Assembly: GCA_018814465.1 (NCBI GenBank)
Contig: JAHIZR010000440.1
Location: 1 to 16,891, forward strand
Reading direction: 5' to 3'
DNA: 16,891 bases
DNA from: a bacterium
Lineage (GTDB): Bacteria > Electryoneota > RPQS01
This document shows, piece by piece, positions 8,177 through 14,772 of the stretch; position 1 is the first letter of the stretch, and every line of letters begins with the position of its first letter. The position numbers were made by a program, and so were the translations under genes. Below the pieces are notes generated by a model. It ran no database searches. It was not told the origin of the DNA and worked only from the letters and a program-made list of their open reading frames with translations.

Positions 8177-8248
8177 CTGGGGGACAGGGACTCGAACCCC
8201 GATTAACAGATCCAGAGACTGTTGTCCTGCCAATTAGACGATCCCCCA
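8177..8248 (-). tRNA. tRNA-Gln (anticodon CTG)
   Basis: 72 nt on the minus strand fold into a full cloverleaf. The acceptor is TGGGGGA/TCCCCCA with discriminator G73. The D stem is GTCT/GGAC. The anticodon arm is ACAGT-CTCTGGA-TCTGT with T33 and anticodon CTG (8213-8215), which reads CAG. A 4-nt variable loop follows, then the T arm CGGGG-TTCGAGT-CCCTG. The U1-A72 pair and G73 agree with glutamine identity. Position 31/39 is a U-U mismatch. CCA is not encoded; CAA follows G73, so CCA must be added by the nucleotidyltransferase. It is monocistronic between its own promoter and terminator. Confidence 0.95.
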
Positions 8249-8305
8249 GTATAATAAGGGATTATTTTTTATTGCCTTAAGGGATCTCTCGAATTTTGTG
8301 CCACA

Positions 8306-8334
8306 AATATAAGAAAATTGCCATCGAGTTGCAA
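8306..8334 (-). promoter_or_regulatory. Sigma-70-type promoter of tRNA-Gln
   Basis: On the minus strand TTGCAA (8329-8334) and TATATT (8306-8311) are separated by exactly 17 nt, and the predicted start lies about 50 nt before the mature tRNA. The same interval also has to hold the promoter of the divergent gene at 8417, for which only a TTGCCA (8318-8323) with a poor -10 can be seen. Confidence 0.7.
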
Positions 8335-8416
8335 GCCCTCTAATTCAATCATGGCGAGGAATTTGCTATCTGCAAACTGAATAGTCCCTCACTTTCCTGA
8401 TAACGAGGTTGTTGTT

Positions 8417-10528
8417 TTGGTTAAAAATCCCCAAAACTCCTACGAGATTTCGTCGCCCTTGCTCAGTTGCGTTCCTCAAACGGCTTTGGATGCCGTTTAT
8501 GGCGCAGCGGCTCTGGCCGATGTTAATCAGAATCTTAGTGTGCTGAGCCGCAACTGGAATGAATTCATGGCTCGCAGCGGCCGCGGCGATCTGGCAAAAA
8601 ACTCCGTCCTTGGCTCCAGCCTGCTCTCTTTTTTCCGCGATGAGCAGCAAAAACAGGTCTTCCGCAATCTCCTTGAATCCATGGCAAATGATGAACTCGG
8701 CACGCATAATCAGGTCGTGGATCTGGGCGGCAAAGACAATCCTTTTTATGTTCAGTTTCATGTTCATCCCCTCTGGAAAGACGGGGTGCTTGTCGGCTAT
8801 TTGCTCCACTGTCTCGATACGACCAAGGAACACGCAAACAGGTTGACGCTCATCGACCATGACCGCCAGCTTCTGCATCTCCGTGAAATCAAGGCGACCC
8901 ATGAATCTGAACTGAACGCCGCCAAAGAACTGATCGGTTCCGTTGCCAAGGAACAGGCGGACAAGGAAAAAGAGCTTAAACAGCTTCAGGAAAAAGCCGC
9001 CCGCAAGGAAAAAGCTCTTAAAGCGGCCATCAAACAAGCGGAACTCTCTGCCAATAACATGGCTTCCAAAGATCGTGAACTTGACACTCTTCGTGCGGAG
9101 AATAAGAAATTCATAACCGACCTGGCTGAAACACGCCAGCAACTCGATCTGGCCGCCGCTGAATTGACGGCCCGTGAAGAAACAATCAGCAGGCTTTCGG
9201 ATCAACTGAGTGAATTGAAATCCGTCAACGATGAACTATCGGAAAAGCTCAATTCCCAGGACACGCAGGATTCCGCGTTGACTGGCAAGCTTCAGGAATA
9301 CGAGCAGTCCAACTCGGCACTGACGGAAGAACTGAAGACACTGCGGGACGAAAAGAACTTGCTGGCAACTGAACTTGAGAACAGCAAAGAACAATTATCG
9401 AATCTGAAGCTGAATCAGGAACAGCAGCAGGAGGCATTCGAGGAGATTAACCGGGAACTTGCAGCGAAAAAAACGAATTCTGAGCATGAACTGCAATCCC
9501 TCAGAGCCGATCGAATCCTGCTCTCGAATACTCTGAATGCGCTGAACACTCCGGTCTGCTGGATGGATCCTTCCGGACTCATCCAACTGACCAATCAGGC
9601 ATTTTGTGAATACTTCGAGCTGGACCATGAAAGCCCGGAAGCCGTTAATTTGTCGGAACTCATTGCGGAGGCGGATGCTCGTCGTGTTGAATCGATGCTG
9701 CGGGATCCTTTCAATACGGACTGCCTGACTCTGCATTTCGCCCAGAGTGAAACTGAACTGTCTATCCGAATTGCTCCCCAGTTTGAAAACGGTCAGTTCA
9801 TCGGATGCTTCGCCGTCAGCACTCGAAATCCGAATCATGAACTCAATGCGCTGACTCACTCTGAAGAGTCTCTGCCTGATGCTCGAGGCGTGCGCGTTCT
9901 GTCCGGCGATCTGGCGGATTCCTTCGGCGATCTGTTGACAGCGGTTGTCGGTCACGCGTCGCTCGCCGCCGCTGAAGCCGAGGAAAATTCCCCGACGCTC
10001 GCTGATATTCGCGCCATCGAAGAAAGTGCCGGTGAAGCCGCTCATTTGGTTCGCAAGCTCCACGCCTTAAGCGGCAAATCCAGACACAACTCGATTACCG
10101 ATCTCAAAGCCTCGATCATGAACTTCACAAGCAGGTACTATGATTCGGAGCGTGAAGAGTCGCGCATTCAGATCGAGTTAACCTCTGAGCCGGTTCGAAT
10201 CCCTGCTGATCACGCGACAATCGACGTCATCCTCAACGCAATCGCCGCGCAAGCGGAGCTGTCTGCCGATGCCGGTTCGACTCCGCTCTGGAAGCTGTCT
10301 GCCGACGAGGAATTCGCGAAACTGTCCATCAGCTGTCAGGGAACATTGACTATTCCCACCGGCTGGTTTGACGAGAGCGTGCCGTCGAAAGATGAGCAGG
10401 GTTACGATCTCTATTTCGCCCGGGAAGCCGCCCGTGCCTTTGGGGGCCGGCTGGAAATCCATGACCTGAAACCCGCGCAGGAACTGATTCTCTATCTGCC
10501 CCTTGCTGCTGTAAAATCCGAAGCATAA
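8417..10528 (+). CDS. PAS / coiled-coil / PAS protein with degenerate histidine kinase core (likely pseudokinase)
   Basis: 703 residues, no signal peptide or membrane segment, so cytoplasmic. A PAS-like domain occupies about 20-125 (ending FHVHPLWKDGVLVGYLLHCL). A long Ala/Glu/Lys-rich coiled coil spans about 135-365, and a second PAS runs about 370-475 (VCWMDPSGLIQLTNQAFCEY). A histidine-kinase-like part covers about 496-700. In the dimerisation motif usually LAHDFNNLLT, the sequence is LADSFGDLLT, so the phospho-accepting His is Asp501. The N box keeps N607 but has A611 where the Mg-binding Asn is expected. No D.G.G box is seen, and the GLGL lid is GYDL (662-665). The fold is recognisable (FGGRLEIHDL ... 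LILYLPL) but catalysis looks lost. The start is TTG at 8417, with GAGG (8405-8408) 8 nt upstream and an in-frame TGA at 8378 with no ATG between. It stands alone, with no response regulator beside it. Confidence 0.85.
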   Translation: MVKNPQNSYEISSPLLSCVPQTALDAVYGAAALADVNQNLSVLSRNWNEFMARSGRGDLAKNSVLGSSLLSFFRDEQQKQVFRNLLESMANDELGTHNQVVDLGGKDNPFYVQFHVHPLWKDGVLVGYLLHCLDTTKEHANRLTLIDHDRQLLHLREIKATHESELNAAKELIGSVAKEQADKEKELKQLQEKAARKEKALKAAIKQAELSANNMASKDRELDTLRAENKKFITDLAETRQQLDLAAAELTAREETISRLSDQLSELKSVNDELSEKLNSQDTQDSALTGKLQEYEQSNSALTEELKTLRDEKNLLATELENSKEQLSNLKLNQEQQQEAFEEINRELAAKKTNSEHELQSLRADRILLSNTLNALNTPVCWMDPSGLIQLTNQAFCEYFELDHESPEAVNLSELIAEADARRVESMLRDPFNTDCLTLHFAQSETELSIRIAPQFENGQFIGCFAVSTRNPNHELNALTHSEESLPDARGVRVLSGDLADSFGDLLTAVVGHASLAAAEAEENSPTLADIRAIEESAGEAAHLVRKLHALSGKSRHNSITDLKASIMNFTSRYYDSEREESRIQIELTSEPVRIPADHATIDVILNAIAAQAELSADAGSTPLWKLSADEEFAKLSISCQGTLTIPTGWFDESVPSKDEQGYDLYFAREAARAFGGRLEIHDLKPAQELILYLPLAAVKSEA

Positions 10529-10586
10529 CGATCCTTGTGCTGAGCATCTGCAGCATATCTTAAAAGCGCTGTAGTGGATAGAGTTC

Positions 10587-10613
10587 GCCGAGCCGGGCAT
10601 CCCCGCCCGGCCG
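10587..10613 (+). repeat. Partial palindromic repeat forming a compact hairpin
   Basis: GCCGAGCCGGGC and GCCCGGCCG face each other across ATCCCC, giving a 7-bp GC-only stem (GCCGGGC/GCCCGGC). The arm sequence matches the left and right arms of the larger element, with the 38-nt middle deleted. It lies about 60 nt after the PAS/pseudokinase stop codon and could act as a weak terminator, but no T run follows. Confidence 0.6.
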
Positions 10614-10626
10614 TAATAGCCAACGC

Positions 10627-10690
10627 TCGTATCCCTTAAATATCATAGGGGAATCGACCCAAAGCTTCGCCGAGCCGGGCTAAGCGCAGA
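10627..10690 (+). repeat. Interspersed palindromic repeat, left half only (copy B1)
   Basis: GTATCCC (10629-10635), CATAGGGGA and the left arm GCCGAGCCGGGCTAAGC (10669-10685) are present with the same 40-nt spacing as in the full copies. The right arm is missing. It sits directly before the full copy, as a head-to-tail partial duplicate. Confidence 0.7.
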
Positions 10691-10704
10691 GAGTATTCTA
10701 CTAG

Positions 10705-10822
10705 AGCGTATCCCAAAAATATCATAGGGAGATTTTTTCACCGGCTCGCCGAGCCGGGTTAAGCAGCGAGCGTGTTTCCATAGTGCGTGTATCCCGAAGC
10801 TCGCGCAACCCGGCCGGAATCC
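10705..10822 (+). repeat. Interspersed palindromic repeat, full copy B2
   Basis: GTATCCC (10708-10714), CATAGGGA, left arm GCCGAGCCGGGTTAAGC (10748-10764) and right arm GCGCAACCCGGCCGGAAT (10803-10820) are present. The 40-nt and 38-nt spacings equal those of the copy at 7921-8038. The spacer between the arms differs in sequence from copy A except near its ends, and carries a second GTATCCC (10789-10795). Confidence 0.75.
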
Positions 10823-10856
10823 TTAACAAAGCGCACCTTACTTGAAACGGCACTAT

Positions 10857-10880
10857 CCCGGTCAATTGGCCGGGCTTTTT
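10857..10880 (+). terminator. Rho-independent terminator upstream of the PabB-PabC gene
   Basis: The stem CCCGGTC/GGCCGGG (7 bp, one G-U) has loop AATT and is followed by CTTTTT on the plus strand. It ends any transcript coming from the pseudokinase gene and repeats, and isolates the next gene, whose promoter lies just after it. Confidence 0.8.
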
Positions 10881-10895
10881 ATTTGCCTGTAAATG

Positions 10896-10904
10896 TGCTA
10901 TATT
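10896..10904 (+). promoter_or_regulatory. Extended -10 promoter of the PabB-PabC gene
   Basis: TGCTATATT is an extended -10 element (TGn plus TATATT at 10899-10904). The -35 region is weak. Only 8 nt separate it from the ATG at 10913, so transcription would begin at or within 1-3 nt of the start codon. Confidence 0.55.
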
Positions 10905-10912
10905 GCAGTATC

Positions 10913-12847
10913 ATGACTGGTATCGCGGCTATCAAGAATCCTCTCGCTTCATTTGTGCTCCCGAACGAGCTTGAATTTGGCGTGTCTCGTCTTGAATTTG
11001 CGAATCCCGTTGCCACTTGGCAAGCCGATCACTTGAGTGGAGTGGAGGAGGCCGTGCGGCGAGTCGAAACGACTCAGCGGCAGGGATTATATGTTGCCGG
11101 AATTATCCGTTATGAAGCCGGCCCCGCTTTCGATCCTGCCCTCAAGGCTCATTCCTTGCCCTCTCTTCCGCTTGTTTGGTTTGCCGCCTTTAATCAGCCT
11201 GCTGCTGCCGCACCAGCGGCATCAGAGAGTAAAATCGCTGAACCGCAACTCCGCACTGCTCACTCTGACTATAAGCGTAACGTCCGGACTGCGCTTGAGC
11301 ATATCCGCCAAGGCAATATCTATCAGGTCAATTACACGGTGCGCGCCGATCTCCAAATCGAGGGTGATCCTTATTCCATTTGGAGAAACTTATGCGACGC
11401 CGTCCCGGTTCCGCATGCTGCCTATATTGATACCGGTGATTCACAAATCCTTTCGCTCTCACCGGAACTTTTCCTTCGCAAACGGGGATCATTGATAGAA
11501 ACCCAACCGATGAAAGGCACCGCTCCCCGTAACCCTTCATGGATCGAGGATGAGCAAGCTCGACTCGCTCTGGAGCGCAGCGCCAAAGACCGCGCCGAAA
11601 ACATCATGATCGTTGATCTTATGCGCAACGACCTAAGCCGAATCTGCAAAGCCGGCAGTGTTCATGTGGCCGAACTCTGCCGCGCTTATCGCTTTCCAAC
11701 CGTGCATCAAATGACCAGCACTGTTCGCGGTGAACTCGCCGCTGGTGTTTCTCTCTTTGACATATTCAAAGCCGCTTTTCCCCCCGGCAGTGTCACCGGC
11801 GCGCCCAAAGTCCGCGCCACTGAAATCATTCGCGAGCTCGAGCCGGAGTCCCGCGGCATCTACTGCGGCTCGATCTGTCTCTTCTATCCCTCTGGCGATT
11901 TCATCTGCAACGTTGCCATTCGTACTCTTGAATCTTCGCTTCATCCCTCATCCCTCATCCTTCATCCTTTTACTCTCGGTCTCGGCTCCGGTATCGTCAT
12001 TGACAGCGATCCCGAATTAGAGTGGCAGGAAACCCTCGTCAAATCCCGTTTCTCACAAGCCAAACCGCAAACCTTCGGCTTATTCGAAACCTTCCGCTAT
12101 ACTCCCGGCGCGGGTCAAGTTTCCCCTCCGTTTACGGGGGGGCAAGGGGGGGTAAACCCGGCCGGAACCGAAAAAGGCCGCCGAGCCGGGCTAAGCATTG
12201 CTGATTCTTCATCGGACGATTCCTCTGAAATGCGCAACCCGGCCGGAACCTTCCGCAATCTCCACAGCCACCTCATGCGTCTTAAACGCTCCTGCGATTA
12301 CTTCTCGCGTCCCTTTCCGCTGCGCAAAATCCTGCGCACTCTCCGCGATGCCAAACCGTCCCTTGGGGACTCGCCGCACCGTGTCCGTCTCGAATTGAGC
12401 AGGGAAGCGGAGATTACGCTCCGCCTTGTGGATGAGAACCTGAGCTGGCCCGCGGACGGAGTTACGCTTTTACTCTCCGAAATCCGCCTCGATCCCGCTG
12501 ATCCGCGCCTCTATCATAAAACCACCGACCGCGAAGAAAAATACACGGCTCTTAAGCACGCTGAGAACTTAGGTGCGCATGAAGTTCTCTTCCTCAACAC
12601 TCGCGGCGAACTCTGCGAAGGCGCGATTTCAAATATTTTCCTGAACATTAACGGCGAGTGGCTCACTCCCGCGCTTTCCTGCGGCTTGCTCCCCGGCGTC
12701 TGGCGCGATAACCAATTGAAATCCGGGCGCGCCCGCGAAGCCTTCCTCACTCTTGATGATCTCCGTCGCGCCGGTCAAATCCTCGTCGGCAACTCCGTTA
12801 GAGGAGAGGCGAAGGTTCAACAGGTCATTTACCCGAACATCCCGTAG
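10913..12847 (+). CDS. pabBC: Aminodeoxychorismate synthase component I / aminodeoxychorismate lyase fusion (PabB-PabC)
   Basis: 644 residues. It makes 4-aminobenzoate for folate: the PabB part (about 1-385) aminates chorismate and the PabC part releases pyruvate. PabB motifs include IRQGNIYQVNYTVR, PMKGTAPR with the catalytic Lys201 that separates PabB from anthranilate synthase, DRAENIMIVDLMRNDLSRIC, PPGSVTGAPKVRATEIIREL and GSGIVIDSDPELEWQETL. The PabC part starts at GLFETFRY and has the PLP lysine in YHKTTDR (K536), CEGAISNIFL and LLPGVWR. ATG 10913 is chosen because the 42 extra codons upstream come from repeat and terminator DNA. No ribosome site is visible. Two loops hold repeat-derived sequence: about residues 344-353 (7-bp tandem repeat) and about 402-445 (two palindromic repeats between strands of the PabC N-terminus). 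The amidotransferase PabA is not in the window. Confidence 0.93.
   Translation: MTGIAAIKNPLASFVLPNELEFGVSRLEFANPVATWQADHLSGVEEAVRRVETTQRQGLYVAGIIRYEAGPAFDPALKAHSLPSLPLVWFAAFNQPAAAAPAASESKIAEPQLRTAHSDYKRNVRTALEHIRQGNIYQVNYTVRADLQIEGDPYSIWRNLCDAVPVPHAAYIDTGDSQILSLSPELFLRKRGSLIETQPMKGTAPRNPSWIEDEQARLALERSAKDRAENIMIVDLMRNDLSRICKAGSVHVAELCRAYRFPTVHQMTSTVRGELAAGVSLFDIFKAAFPPGSVTGAPKVRATEIIRELEPESRGIYCGSICLFYPSGDFICNVAIRTLESSLHPSSLILHPFTLGLGSGIVIDSDPELEWQETLVKSRFSQAKPQTFGLFETFRYTPGAGQVSPPFTGGQGGVNPAGTEKGRRAGLSIADSSSDDSSEMRNPAGTFRNLHSHLMRLKRSCDYFSRPFPLRKILRTLRDAKPSLGDSPHRVRLELSREAEITLRLVDENLSWPADGVTLLLSEIRLDPADPRLYHKTTDREEKYTALKHAENLGAHEVLFLNTRGELCEGAISNIFLNINGEWLTPALSCGLLPGVWRDNQLKSGRAREAFLTLDDLRRAGQILVGNSVRGEAKVQQVIYPNIP
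11941..11968 (+). repeat. Four tandem copies of a 7-bp repeat inside pabBC
   Basis: TCATCCC, TCATCCC, TCATCCT and TCATCCT follow each other without gap. They encode SSLHPSSLILHPF-type residues in the loop between AIRTLE and LGLGSGIV of the PabB domain. The unit is not a multiple of three, so gain or loss of one unit would shift the frame. Confidence 0.8.
12121..12154 (+). repeat. C/G-run palindromic repeat inside pabBC (copy 1)
   Basis: TTCCCCTCC, a 6-nt loop, seven G, CAA, seven G and TA. It is the same arrangement as at 12922-12957, where two G runs follow one C run. In frame it encodes SPPFTGGQGGV. Confidence 0.7.
12153..12250 (+). repeat. Copy of the palindromic repeat family inside pabBC (copy C)
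   Basis: The left arm GCCGAGCCGGGCTAAGC (12180-12196) and right arm GCGCAACCCGGCCGGAAC (12232-12249) are 35 nt apart, 3 nt less than in the intergenic copies. An extra right-arm piece AACCCGGCCGGAACC lies before it (12155-12169). The reading frame avoids the TAA contained in the left arm. It is translated as NPAGTEKGRRAGLS ... RNPAGT. Confidence 0.8.
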
Positions 12848-12921
12848 CGCCCGGCTTACCGGGATAATGATTCTAACTTGTAGTGCTCAGCTGAACGTGC
12901 TTCCTATCCTCTCATTCTTCC

Positions 12922-12957
12922 TTCCCCCCATGGAATGGGGGGAATACAAGGGGGGTA
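12922..12957 (+). repeat. C/G-run palindromic repeat (copy 2)
   Basis: TTCCCCCC, ATGGAAT, six G, AATACAA, six G and TA. The C run can pair with either G run. The layout matches the copy inside pabBC at 12121-12154, 770 bp upstream. Confidence 0.7.
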
Positions 12958-13139
12958 TGCTATGCCTTGTCATCCTTGGAAAAATTTCGCCACTGCCTTG
13001 TCAAAACACACCTTAAATTGAGACATCTCTCGCAGGAACGCCGGATACAGTCCCTGTTCTTCTTAGCCGCGCACGGCAGTGCGAGCTGTTTTAAGATTTC
13101 ATAGAGTATTATTTCGCTTCACAGAAATGTTCAGTAAAA

Positions 13140-13173
13140 GAAAACCGGATCACCCTCAGGCAATCCGGTTTTC
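13140..13173 (-). terminator. Rho-independent terminator of the secreted GEVED protein gene
   Basis: The 11-bp stem GAAAACCGGAT/ATCCGGTTTTC has a 12-nt loop and is followed by TTTTAC on the minus strand. It starts 45 nt after the stop codon at 13219. Its A-rich 5' side may also let it work for pabBC on the plus strand. Confidence 0.8.
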
Positions 13174-13218
13174 TTGCATGGAAGCCGAGTCGTGCGTCCT
13201 CGCACGGCTGGAATAATA

Positions 13219-14772
13219 CTACTTGATCAACACCAGTTTCCGCTGGGCTGTAAAGTTCTCCGATTCGAGTCGATAGAGATAGACACCGGTAGCAAGTTCG
13301 CCGGCATCAAAGGTGATTTCATGACGCCCGGCATTCAGATCATGATTCACCAGCGTCGCGATCTCCTGTCCCATCAGGTTGAAGATGCGCAGAGAGACGA
13401 ATTCATTCTCCGCCAGATCGAAAGTAATATTGGTCCGCGAGTTGAAAGGATTCGGGTAGTTCTGGAAAAGCGCGTACTCCGTTGCTGTTCCGGCGCTTCG
13501 TAAAGGCACTGCGGATGCGGTCCCAATCAACTCCTTGCTTCCGCCGATGCTGACCGAGAACAGCGTGTAGTGATACTCGGTTCCGTTCACTGCGGTTTCG
13601 TCAACAAACGTATAGATGCTTTCGCTCGCGCTGGTGCCGGCGCCTTCTACCACAGTGAGCAGCTCGGTATCTCGCCGAAGCTCGAAGTAAGCATTGTCGG
13701 TTTCACTTGCAGTCGACCAGTTTAAGGTTACCATGCCATCGCCGGCAATTGCGTCGAAGCCCTGCAGCTCAACAGATAACTGCATATCTTCATAGATATA
13801 ATCCTCGACCTCGCCCAGCATATCATGGCCAAAGGTTCCGCAAGGCATCTCCGGACACAGTGTTGTGTCAACCCAGCTATGACCATTGCGGCCGACCGGA
13901 GTGCTCGTCAGGCGGAAGCGCATCTTCAGATCATAAGGTCCGATGTTTTTGATGCCGGGATCACGGAAACTGAAAGTATAATCTCCCGGTTGCACCGGCT
14001 CATCCTGAATCACCCACTCGGATACGAAAGTTCCGTCGTCACAAAGGATCTCATCACAGAAGTCAAGATCGATATTGCCGTCCTTCCACGCGTTCAGGAA
14101 GAGCTGGCCTTGACATGCCGCGCTGGCATAGTTCAAATAATTCGGACCGCCTGTGACTCGAACGGTAACGCTCGCATTGTCGCAAGGCGTCCACGGCAGA
14201 TTGTGGAAGACGACGCCATCGTCGAATAAATCGAGATCGAGAATGTTCGGCGTCCATTCGCCGTCTACACTCGCGCCCAACCAGGCAATCCCGGAAAGTC
14301 CGTGACTCGGATTGCAGATTTGCGTTCCGTAGTTGCAGCCTTCCAGATCTCCCATATCGATCTCATCATAGGGGAAATAGCAGTCACCGTTGTAATACCA
14401 TCCGTCATAACAGATGCAAACGCAACCCGGCAATTCACCACTCTGATAAAACAGCGTCGCATGCCACCTTCCGGTATTTGCGTCATAAGTCCAAGTCGAG
14501 AATTCAGCGAAAATCGGCATGCAGTTCGGATCAAAACAGCCTGTTTGAGCTGGATCACATCCCGGTGTGATGGTGAACTTCGGCGAATTGGGCGGCATCG
14601 GACCTCCATCAATATAGACTTCCATATTCATACCGGCGTCAAGATAGATACAAAAGTACTGCGGGAGAGTCCAGGGATAGATAATGAGTTCGGGGAGGGG
14701 TTGCGCAAGGACGGGAACGACAACGGCGCTGCAGAGAAGCGCCGCCAACACAATGGTCAATGTTTTTTTCAT
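13219..14772 (-). CDS. Secreted GEVED-domain protein with type IX secretion C-terminal sorting domain
   Basis: 517 residues. It has a signal peptide MKKTLTIVLAALLCSAVVVP with likely cleavage after VLA (residue 23). The N-terminal half (about 25-320) is Cys-rich (many C..C pairs around residues 70-240) and ends in the GEVED signature GEVEDY (320-325), preceded by LKMRFRLTSTPVG. A fibronectin-III-like domain spans about 333-427 (VTLNWSTASETDNAYFELRR). The last 80 residues are a FlgD-like/Por sorting domain: FQNYPNPFNSRTNI (YPNPFN at 439-444), LRIFNLMGQEI, GVYLYRLESENF and QRKLVLIK. Proteins with this end are exported by the type IX system and usually anchored or released at the surface. AGGAG lies 8 nt before the ATG. 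No enzymatic domain is recognised; an adhesive or structural surface role is likely. Confidence 0.88.
   Translation of the reverse strand: MKKTLTIVLAALLCSAVVVPVLAQPLPELIIYPWTLPQYFCIYLDAGMNMEVYIDGGPMPPNSPKFTITPGCDPAQTGCFDPNCMPIFAEFSTWTYDANTGRWHATLFYQSGELPGCVCICYDGWYYNGDCYFPYDEIDMGDLEGCNYGTQICNPSHGLSGIAWLGASVDGEWTPNILDLDLFDDGVVFHNLPWTPCDNASVTVRVTGGPNYLNYASAACQGQLFLNAWKDGNIDLDFCDEILCDDGTFVSEWVIQDEPVQPGDYTFSFRDPGIKNIGPYDLKMRFRLTSTPVGRNGHSWVDTTLCPEMPCGTFGHDMLGEVEDYIYEDMQLSVELQGFDAIAGDGMVTLNWSTASETDNAYFELRRDTELLTVVEGAGTSASESIYTFVDETAVNGTEYHYTLFSVSIGGSKELIGTASAVPLRSAGTATEYALFQNYPNPFNSRTNITFDLAENEFVSLRIFNLMGQEIATLVNHDLNAGRHEITFDAGELATGVYLYRLESENFTAQRKLVLIK

Larger units (their letters stand above)
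10529..10912. other. Intergenic region filled with palindromic repeats
   Basis: No gene is supported in these 384 bp. From about 10582 to 10822 it is one partial hairpin, one half element and one full element of the palindromic family, followed by a terminator and the promoter of the PabB-PabC gene. The frame of the next gene is open back to an ATG at 10787, but that start lies inside the repeat and before the terminator. Confidence 0.75.
12848..13218. other. Intergenic region between convergent genes
   Basis: No gene is supported in these 371 bp. It contains a weak hairpin CCCGG-CTTA-CCGGG right after the pabBC stop (12850-12863, no T run), a second C/G-run repeat (12922-12957), an unassigned stretch to about 13135, the terminator at 13140-13173, and a small dyad (GTCGTGCG/CGCACGGC, 13189-13208) in the 3' untranslated part of the next gene. 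Confidence 0.7.

Noticed and set aside
8366..9205. 279-residue open frame on the minus strand across the start of the pseudokinase gene
   Set aside because: It is antisense to the first PAS domain and coiled coil; its Phe-rich translation is what the complement of Glu/Lys-rich coding produces.
9395..10063. 222-residue open frame on the minus strand inside the pseudokinase gene
   Set aside because: It is antisense to a strongly supported coding region with recognisable PAS and kinase-like motifs, and its translation has no recognisable domain.
10582..10822. CRISPR array
   Set aside because: The repeat units are spaced unevenly, are partial and nested, and differ in length; there are no uniform spacers and no cas genes.
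10787..10912. N-terminal extension of PabB-PabC by 42 residues from the ATG at 10787
   Set aside because: The extension is encoded by the palindromic repeat and a terminator hairpin with T run, has no ribosome site, and PabB homology begins after the ATG at 10913.
12850..12863. Terminator directly after pabBC
   Set aside because: The 5-bp stem CCCGG/CCGGG is followed by ATAATG without a T run, so it is too weak to call.
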